Below are positions 48,983 through 59,200 of a DNA stretch of 64,000 nt, in pieces (position 1 is the first letter of the stretch; each line of letters begins with the position of its first letter). The position numbers were made by a program, and so were the translations under genes. This DNA is from Heterobilharzia americana (Eukaryota > Platyhelminthes > Trematoda > Strigeidida > Schistosomatidae). The notes beneath the pieces were generated by a model that was not told where the DNA came from, did no database searches, and worked only from the letters and a program-made list of their open reading frames with translations. The stretch is taken from the NCBI GenBank assembly GCA_944470555.2, contig OX104129.1, positions 47,835,998-47,899,997 of the forward strand, read 5' to 3'.

Positions 48983-51900
48983 TTACTTTTTTTTTGCAAC
49001 CTCAGCAAATCCAATACGTCGATTGCCAACATCGAATACGGTGTAAACTTTCCTCAAAAATGCGTCACCAAGTATCCATATTGGGCCACTTGGAAAGTCG
49101 ATACCAATGAAACTACTTTTGCATATGTGTGAACCATTAGCGATTTTCTGGTAATTATAAAATAATAATCATGGTCAAATCAAGCACAGTTTATGCGTAA
49201 ATTATTTATCGAAGTGCATTTTAGTGAAACACAGGTAATTTTTGTAACAATTCGGATTAACGCAAAGATTCGCCACATAAGTTCAGCTTATATGAAGAAT
49301 ATATAGTCATTCTTACTTGGGTAGTTTTAAATGACCATTTTCGTTCTCAGGTTTTTAGTCTTCAAAAGCATGCACACCTAATCCTTTTTGCTCTGGACGA
49401 AGTGCAAATTAATTCTTAAAAGCATGTCTTTTCATAAGGGAACATCTATTCTTTCAGTAGACGTTATGCAACATATCCTATTTTTAAGTATGTTGACTAC
49501 TCACTTGAATCATAAATACCTTATAAAACGCTAAATTCAAGCGGCTACTAATCATCTCTTTTTACATGTGCAAATCAATTACGTTTAAGTTGTCATATTA
49601 ATTCATTTGCATCACGTGAAGACGTAAATTCGATCTGCCAAAAATGGAGTTATTCATAACCCACTCGAAGTAGTAGAAAGGTTAGTTGATTTATGCGACT
49701 GACTTTACTAATCAAAGTCACATATATCCATATAAATTTAGGTAACCTTGAAGAGTTAAGGGAATATCATAAGCTGATCCTGTGATAAATAATTATCATG
49801 AATACTTTTGTAAAGTCATGAGGTCAGGAAATAATACATATATGTTTATATTTTATGAAATGGTAGTGTAACGGTAAATAATCCCTCCGAATCACAAGTC
49901 TAATGGTCGAAAAGACTCAACATTGATGATGACCTTAATAATTTTAAAAACTGCCTAAGTTGAAGGCACACACCCAAGTATCCACGCTATTTGGCATGTT
50001 ATCGTGTAATATTAGAATGCTCACACTCAATCCGCTAGCTAGTTACTCGGAGGACACTTGTATTTTGACACGGTTCATCAAATATACTATTTCCACCTGG
50101 CTACTGTATTGTCTTCTTTCTTCTTCTGATACTCATGGGTGTTCTACAAGCACGAAAATTGACCTCTGTGTCTGTCAAGTTCGAGAAAGGAAAATTCGTA
50201 AAGTAAGACAGTTACTAGAATTCGTAAAATGAAATAGTACTAAACGTCAGAAGTCAGTCACCAAGAAGCTTTACATCCAAACTCCTCCTTGTCTAATTCC
50301 ACGATCAATAAGTATCTGTAGCGTTGAGGAATTCCACTGCTCAGTTCTTATTCAAAAACTATACTATCAAATAAAAGACCACTTTCCAAGAAGTAAAGCC
50401 CAACTGTACAACAGCACAAAAGGAAAGAATGTCGAACTTTCTAGACAGACAGTCTAGGCTTTGTTCTGTTAATAAGTATTGTGTCTGACGTATTAGGTAA
50501 TATCTCCAGTAGTGTTTCCACAAACAGACATGTGACATAACCCAAGTGAAGTGATTTGGTAAATTCACTGGATAAATGAATTGGCTGCTAGAGCTGTTTG
50601 ATCCTCATAACTCGTTTTGGAGTTGAATCACCTTTTAATTGAAGCTATAATTTAATACATAGTCGTGTTTCTGTTAATTTACTTTCCCTGCATTACTAAA
50701 CGGCTTTGATTAAAAGCAACTATTTTGCATCATCTATGACAAGTTGCGAATAAAACCGATAACAGAGGGTAGATGCATGAGTGTCGGAATGTGGAAAGCA
50801 TGGTGTGAATTTGTAGTCTAGGAGTTCAGTAACATATATACCTTTAAAACGATTATTTGCGCAAACATACCATTTTGGGAAAATTCTGAGGAATGTTGGG
50901 GAGATTTTGGGGTAATTAGGAAAATTCTGGGGAAACACACTCTGTGGAAAATAGGGATTAATTTTTGTGTTTCCCCAGAGTTTCCCCAAAAATTTCGCAT
51001 TTGTTTTCCCCAAAATTTCCCCAGAATGGTATGTTTGAGTGAATACAGGAGTACCCAAACTGAAACGTCTTTATGGTAGGATCTTCTAGTCTTTAAATAG
51101 ATGCATGCAACCATTGAAAAACGCTTGCTTACCTCAACAACATAATCATCTGACTGTAGGATAACGGTCTTATCACTTAAAACTATTTCAATCGGCGGTA
51201 ATTCGCTGAGTTTCTCACAGTCCAGAAAGTATTCATTACCAGATGTTGGTTTACTTCCAAGATATGTATTGATTTTATCAATCACATCACTTGGACCAAA
51301 TATCAAAGCTGTCCCTGTATCAATTAGTGCCTTACTCCCAGTAGGACAGAATTCCTCACCACTTATTGATAAACTTGAGTTTATTGCACAGAAACATGAA
51401 AAGAAAGTAAATAAGGAAACGAAAAATAAAAGCTGACTGTCTATATTTTAACAGTAAGTTCAGTTCAATATTCAGCATGAGTTATATATAAGCCTGTGAT
51501 TAGCTTAGAAAGAATCAGGTATCAAAAGCTTAGCATTAATGATAAATAATCAAATTTAATGAGAATGTTGCTCAATCAATTTATAAAATCTAACGATAAA
51601 TGTTGACACCTTCAGTTGTGGTCTAATTTCTGATTGGATGAATAGTAACCATCACTTTACTCAGGCGAAGCATAATTCTTGAATGGTATCCCTGACAATG
51701 ACCAACAACTTCCCCTACGTAATGGTAACAACTATCAGTTCGATTTGTTTTAGCTTTTTTTCAGAAATATCAACTGACGTCACAGGTGACGATTCCTAAG
51801 TTCTGTGCTGAGTATAAATATGAACATCAAGTCTGTTGCTGATACATGTCACTTGGTGACCTTACACACTTTAAACGCCATATTACATGGAACATTTAAA

Positions 51901-54900
51901 TGAATATAGCTCAATAGATCTTCTTAAACTTAATCTACCCTGAGGCAGATGAAATTTTATTGAAGACGCGTATTTGCATGCAGATAATACAGATAACATG
52001 AATCCGTAACGTTTTTGAGTTCAACTGTATATTTTTTCCGTCCTATCGTATTTGTAAACACATTCATTTCCACATCACACACACGACTAGTGAATTTCTT
52101 AATATCAGTTCAGCACTTTTCTTTGTACTTTACCTTTCAAAATACCCTTCCCAAGTATTCAAAGCACTTACGTCGTATGATTAACTGACATAAAATAGGG
52201 TCTTTAGGGTTCAATGTCGGAAATTAAAGCACTATAAGCAGTTAACTTTGGGCCTAAATTTCATTACTGCTAACACTCATCATGAAGATTTAATTGCAGC
52301 CTTGAAAAAAGCCTTACCACAAAACTTGATTCACTTTCATACTCTAACCGCATCCATCAGTAGCTAGTGGAGGAGATCAACCATAGTAACTTTAGTTGCG
52401 GAAATGAATCGAACAAGTAAGCGTTTAAGAGACGGTTACGATTTACTAACGATTAATAATATGGCTCCCTGCTGGACACCACTAAGCGAGGGATGAAGAT
52501 TCTGTGCATTTTACTGACTAAATGCATACACTTAAAAACGAATGTAATGTACCGTATTCCAGTGTTGTCTCAGTTGACAATGGTACCTCATTAACTAACA
52601 GACCAAATACAACTCGATGTTGTTAACTTCCTGGTGTATTATTTGTAGCAAATTTGTTTCTGCTTCTAATCAATAACTTGAATTTTAGCAACTTCTGATC
52701 CCACTACCATTTAACTGGATCCTAAATAATATTTCCACATATCTTATGACTCAAACGATTAATTTCAGGAGAGGAATTCAAAGCTAGTAGTTTTGAAACA
52801 GACTGCTAGTTTGAACTATGCGGTTTGGTGAGCTGAATCAATCCGGTTATATCACTGATGGTCTTCATTTCAAACAAGTGGACATGTTAGGGAGAACGGT
52901 GGACTAGTATGAGTGGTCCTTAAATCACCGTGTAAGCTAGTGGTATATTCCATACAGATTTCAGGTTCACGATCTTGACGCTATTCGTGATGTCATAAAG
53001 ATAATATATGTTCTAAATATTTTATTTTTAAAGGAATCTTCACTGAGTGTCCACCATTAGGTTTCACTACATAGGGTCATTCTCACTACAGACTGTGGAG
53101 TTTACAAAAATTGGATTCGATTCTTGGTAGTTCCAATGATAATCAATATATATATCTGTTGAATATATGTCGGTTTTTTTTCTTAAGTCGTGCTTATTTA
53201 TTTTAAATTTATGCTGTACTACCAATTAAGGCACCTCCTTTATACAACGGAAACTTTTTTCATTTACATGTCATTATTTGGAAATTGTCCCATTCTTATG
53301 AACTTTTTGTGAGTTCGTGTCAGTAATGTGACTTAGTTAGCTCAGCGAGTAAGATAGTTGTTTTTAAGCTTTCTGCTAACACGAATGGTACCAGGTTTCT
53401 ATCCACCACCATTATTATTAGTAGCAGAAGTATTCGTGAACTTTGCTTCCTGAAAAGGGCAAAACGAATAGGGTATTGATAGGGCTGTTGTTGCTTGATA
53501 GGTGCAGTTGTGACTAGTTCAACAAATTTCTAGCAGTGCAGTCATACACTTAATTGTCATTCATAAGAAGTGTGAATTGCAACATAGAGTGAATGAGTTT
53601 AAAAAGTAATCACTACAGTTAAGAGTCGAATTGCTAGTTTAGAGGTCAAGTGACGCATGGAAAGAGGATATCGTACACTGATTATAGTTTATACATAGGC
53701 TGAGTTACCTAGAGAGGTGTAATGTAACGAGAAATTGCTTTCCAGTGCTACATTAGAGGTCCTTACTTCCTGATAACTGGAGCTTCAATAAACCTAAGTA
53801 TATATCCCCTTTCGGTTTTGTATATTGGTTGGAAAGATGCATACAAATCAATGTTATGACCCGTTTCAATGATATGTTTAGCTGTAGATGGAGTTAGACA
53901 TCTATTGCCTCGGTCAATGGGATCATTCGATCTGATTTGTTGTTGCAGTCATTTTGGAATATGTATGGTGTTCGTTGCATGCATAGATCGAAAGTTTCTG
54001 CCTATGTATCAAGTACGATCAGTGTACGATATCCTCTTCTCATGCGTCACTTGATCTCTAAACTAGCAATTTGACTCTTAACTGTAGTGACCGCTTTTTA
54101 AACTCATTCACTCTGTGTTGCAGTTCATATTAATATGGATAACAGTTAAGTATGTGATCACATTGTTCGATATGTATTGCGCTTAAATGTCGCACGCCTT
54201 AGTCAAACCACGTGTTCTTATTCTTTTTCAGAAATTTATGAAGGGTTCTAACTGCTTAAAGATACAGTTGTAGTAAGCGTGATTTATAACACTGGTGTAT
54301 CTAACTAGCAGACACATCAAGGAAAACTATGCTGGCTTTGATGAGGGTGTTTGAATTCCTTTCTTCATTCTAATTTTATATTTTGATGTTGCCTCCTTCA
54401 AATTTTGTGTAGATAGCTCTTGCTACTTACTATTATCAAGTAGTATAAATCGTTCTTATTCACAATTTCGCTTTCATGACTTCGGATTCCAGTATACTGG
54501 ATTTGACACTATTGTGCTTCACAACAAAACTTCGCAGCTCAGAGAACACTAAACAACCAATAGTATTGTACTCCTCTAGTTGTTTATTTAATGCCTTGTC
54601 CTCCCTCGAAATGACTGGACAATGGATCTTCTTTGTGCAGCATTACTACCTTACTAATCCGCCTGTTTTCGACATTTTCAACAGTAGTTTGTTTAACTGT
54701 TGTGTTGAAGAGCTCCCTTTGAAGTTATTTTGACTACAGAAAGCCCAGAAACACCCGACGATTGGAGGACCGTAGTTGCTGTTTAATAATGTAAGACAAA
54801 TATTTAAGATCTGATGCGTCACTAGATCGTTCGGTTTGTTTGTTAAAGAATGAAATTTTCACCTGTTTCAAATTATATGAGGGAAAATTCAGACTTATGG

Positions 54901-56135
54901 TGGACATTATTCACTGATTTATGTTTAGAACACTTTAGCTACTGTTTATCACGGAAATTCACTTTGATCTCTATACAATACGTCAATTCCTTTTCCCCGT
55001 ACATTCAGTTCATGTCTTTATGTTAAATGAAAGTAATCCTCTTATCCTTGTTGTTTTTCTGAAACTGATTCAAGCCGCCTTCAGATGAAATCGGGGTGAT
55101 AAAGGGTATAAGAGGAGTATCATTTCTTAAATTGCATCTTTTTGATTTGCCAAACAAGCAGTTAATCTCCACCAACTGGTATTAACGTCAGTCATTCCCA
55201 ATAACTTGGTTAAAGAATCAACTGGCTTTGTGTTTGTATAAAGCTATTCAACAATCTGACTGTGAAGTTCTTTTAAGTCACCTAATCAAAAGTATTTTGT
55301 TTGGCCAATCTTAAACTTTGAAATTAAAGTTGTTTTTTAAAATAATTATTTGAAATGATACTTTTATTTTCAGTTCTATCAAGTGTTACTACTGTGAGAA
55401 ACGACAAGGACTAAGACGCAGGAAACAATGACATTTTGTACAGTACTGATGAAATATTGTACTTTCTATTAAAATAGTCATTTGCGCAATTTATTTCATT
55501 CTCACTTCTTCTCCTTTCTCGATTTGCTTTTCATACGCCCACATTATCTCTTGCGTTTCTCTGGGCAGAGTATTTACTCACCGCTGGTAATTGCCTATGA
55601 CTTCTGCCGACCTCCCAACATATACTACTTATAAGAAATATAGTTCAGTTCAACATTCTGTTTCCTTGCATCAACAATGTGCTAATCAATATTACTTAAT
55701 TACTGAGTTTTTAGCACAAGTTATTGTTATTGCTGCTGCTGCTGACTCATACAGGAATGGACAAGTCATTTATAATGAATTGAACCCACACACTTCCTCA
55801 GGCAAATACATTTCTAGCCTATTGAATATCCATTCAAACGGGTCAGTAGGTAGTTACTGCAGAGATTTAACGGAATTCCAACCACGGGGGCAAATACCTA
55901 GCCCTACTTTAATAGTACACTTTCCCACTCATATGCCAACTGATTTCGTGTGAGGTTCAAAGAACTGAATTGTTGAGCAATCAAAAGAACAGTAGTTGTA
56001 ATAGTCATTACGAAAGTAAAGAATATTTACGAAGTAATAAGTTTTGAGTTGCTTGGGCTCTTCAACTTTGTAATTTTCACTTATATACAATCTAGACAGC
56101 TTTAACATCAGCATTTGAATTTTGCTTCTTGGTGG

Positions 56136-56206
<71 letters not shown>

Positions 56207-59200
56207 TGTTTCTAATTGTGTTCAACAATTCCGACTGGTTTTAAATTCATCCATAGACCAAGTTTTCAGTACACATAGCTCACATCCCTAGATAAAGGTC
56301 ATGAGAATAAAGTACAAGCAAACTGCTTTCAGTATCGAATAAATTACTTACCCATCCATGTGAACCATCCATTGTTCTGGATCTACCACATCTAAATATA
56401 TTATATCACCAGTATAACACTCCTGATCTATTCCACCGAACGTTAACTCTCCACCAGTTGTACCATCTTCATTTCTGATTAAAAGAATTGAAGAGAGAAA
56501 GTAATTTTACGAAAAGCAGTTGGTATTGGAGATAAGTATTTAAATTTGAAAACGTATTATTTCATCAGACACTGATCTGCCCGAAAGTACAACTGGTTTT
56601 GAAATTGTGCATCTGAACCTGTACTTAATATACTAGTGAGAAACTTGTTTAGTTCCCAAAGACCTACATTGATTGATGGTGCTCACTAACTAGATGAAAT
56701 TGTTCTAAACACCGGATGGGCGTTTCTCCAGTTTAGGGCCTAGCTCATCAGACGTGTACCCAGACTGATTCAACTCAAAGACTTATTCAAGCCAGGGTCT
56801 CTTCAAGTAGCTAGCCGATATTTAATTGTTTCGAACAGTTTGACTTCGTTAGCAGAATTAATCCGGCTACAGAGCCTTTGAGCTAAGACCTAAACTAGCG
56901 AAACGATCGTCCGCTGTCTAGACCACCTTCATCTGGTTACCGAGCACTGCCAGTTGGTTTGATTTATCTGGAACTACTCATATCACTCAGTAGTACATTA
57001 TGTATACCTTCTGTGGTCTTCATAATCACTTGGAATTTCTGATGGTGCAACTGAACTTTAATGATGAAAACCGTTAGCACAACCTTATTGTTTTATTCAT
57101 TTAACTGAAAATCAGAGTGTTACAAGTAGACCTCTAATATTTACGTCAATAAGTCGCTTGGAAAATTCTAGGTGTTTTCATCATTTTTATGAGTAGATAT
57201 TATAGAACGTGTCCAGGTTTATAGCTAAGCTATAGCTTTTTAGGGTTCAGAACGTCAAATAGGATAATGAAGCAAAAGTAAATTTGCAAGTATATGTTCT
57301 AACCATCAGAGCAGATGGTGGATTAAAGTCTGTCAACGAAATTGAAGGTAAAGTTTGGAGTTAAATAAGAATATGCTTTAAATTTATGCTTGTCTGTTTG
57401 AATAAACTATTCCAGAAGAAATATTGGCTGAAGCAATGAACACTCCTTTTAACGTCGATAATTGTACTAATGAACTTTAATTCATATAGAAGGTATATTA
57501 ATTACATATATCTACTATTTTACACCTTTGAGAACATAAAAACAACTACCCTAGCTCTAACGTACTTGTGTATGAAATGTTATCGAGCAGTAAAAAAGAC
57601 TGGTACATTGAGATTAAGTAGTCTAGTTTGTACTCATATAGTACCCTCCTACAAGACTACCGAAACTTATTGAGCTCATGATCAGTTTTCGAGCTCCCGG
57701 TAGATTTTGTGAATATAATCTAACTTTTGGTACTATACACATGAATACGTTTGTATCTTCAGTCGCCACTTTTGTATATCTTTACAGTGACTTGATATAA
57801 CCTAAGTTATATATATTTGCGGACGCTTGGACAATAACCTTAAAATTCCACCCCTTGCTAGTCGCTCATTTTCTCCGTAAGTAGAAAAAGGAGGTGATAG
57901 AACGGTAGGTACATTTAAAATGTCAACGGTAATGTGAAAAATATATACAAAAAACAAGTTATATACATATTGTCGTCGCTTTGGCTATTTCTGGACCTAC
58001 GCAATTGATTTGTTATCTACTCAACCAACCTGATACTTATATGTTGGTCCACGTGTTTTCTCCCCGAATTTCAAAGCAAAGCGATTGGTCGGAAAAGGCT
58101 TTAACGGTTTCCGACTACTTATGAGGACTTCAGTAGTCTTATTCCACACTATAACACCTTCCTTTTAAAATAGAGACTGACAGAACAATGTGGTCTTCTA
58201 GTTGACTAGTAACGTTTCCCTGGGTCGTGACGCCTATTCTTATATACTTTTTGTTGTACCTGTGGTGTGGCGTAGTTCAAAGTGACTGAATCGCAGTCTG
58301 AAATGAGGGGAATGATTTGCTGGCACTTCGAAGAATGGTATTTGATGAGCCCTCCCTCCCCCCCCCCCCACCTTTGGAAAAGTAGACTGATAAGTATTTG
58401 CAGAAACATTTCCAACAGCTTTAAATGTAGAATTCTAGTATAATACGGCACTGAATTTGCAAAAATGCTTCAATCTGATCCTAACCAGTTATGTGGATTT
58501 AAGCGTTGGCATGAAACTTTTAACAGTGAAATGGTCAAATAAACTTGCTAACCTCAAAAACCTCGAAAAATTTACTGAAACTTTTCTGAGCAGGCAATGT
58601 TGCCATACTGTTTTGGTTTTGTTTGCCAACAAACCTCAATTTTTTAGATGACAGCCTTAGATCTTATGCCCATTTTGAGCTAGATTAAACTAGGTGTAGT
58701 GGGTCGGAATGATAAGGTACTCTGTTATGCGATGAATCACCATACTCAACACCACGGTACACTGCTTTGATTACTTTCTTCTATCCGCCAGGTGCACTGT
58801 TAGCGACCTGTTAATTTGGGTGGATTCGGAGATTTTCAGCTGCCTGTTGGTTAATGGATGGGATGTCTAAAGTGGACCTGGCTTGCAGATAGTCTTGTTG
58901 TCCGTTTTCTTGTATAGACACAAATTGTATTTGATATAATAAATAACTATCATACAAAGCAGCTATCTCGTTTTATGTATGTCCTCAGGCTTCGAATCCT
59001 CTGTGGTATCTGTGTAATTGTTGACGTTAATGATTGAGCTTGCACTGGTACTCCTTGATAGCTTCTCTTGGACGTATATTGTGAGTTACAGTTGTAGAAA
59101 GGCTAGATGGCACTAAACATGTTACATCATTTTGCAGACTCTCGACAAGTTTCATCAACATGATCTGACTGGGTGTCTGCATCATTCACTATTACGTGGT

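Larger units (their letters stand above)
53570..54130 (-). mobile_element. Penelope-like element fragment with 130-bp inverted arms
   Basis: Arms 53570-53699 and 54001-54130 align without gaps as inverted repeats, 15 differences in 130 positions counted by eye, mostly transitions. The 301-base middle, read on the minus strand, carries [38 protein letters not shown] and [10 protein letters not shown], the end of a Penelope-type GIY-YIG endonuclease ORF (AKH...TGH.I). Such elements are known to carry terminal repeats in inverted order. It lies in protease intron 5, same strand as the gene. RT is absent. Confidence 0.75.

Noticed and set aside
50818..51306. 162-codon minus-strand frame as an extended exon 6 of the protease
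   Set aside because: It runs past a good GTAAGC donor at 51132 into intron and MITE sequence. The splice to 49147 restores the conserved C-terminus in phase.
55591..55953. 120-codon plus-strand open frame in a protease intron
   Set aside because: No domain, no supporting splice context, includes a GCT-repeat stretch, and runs antisense to an intact gene.
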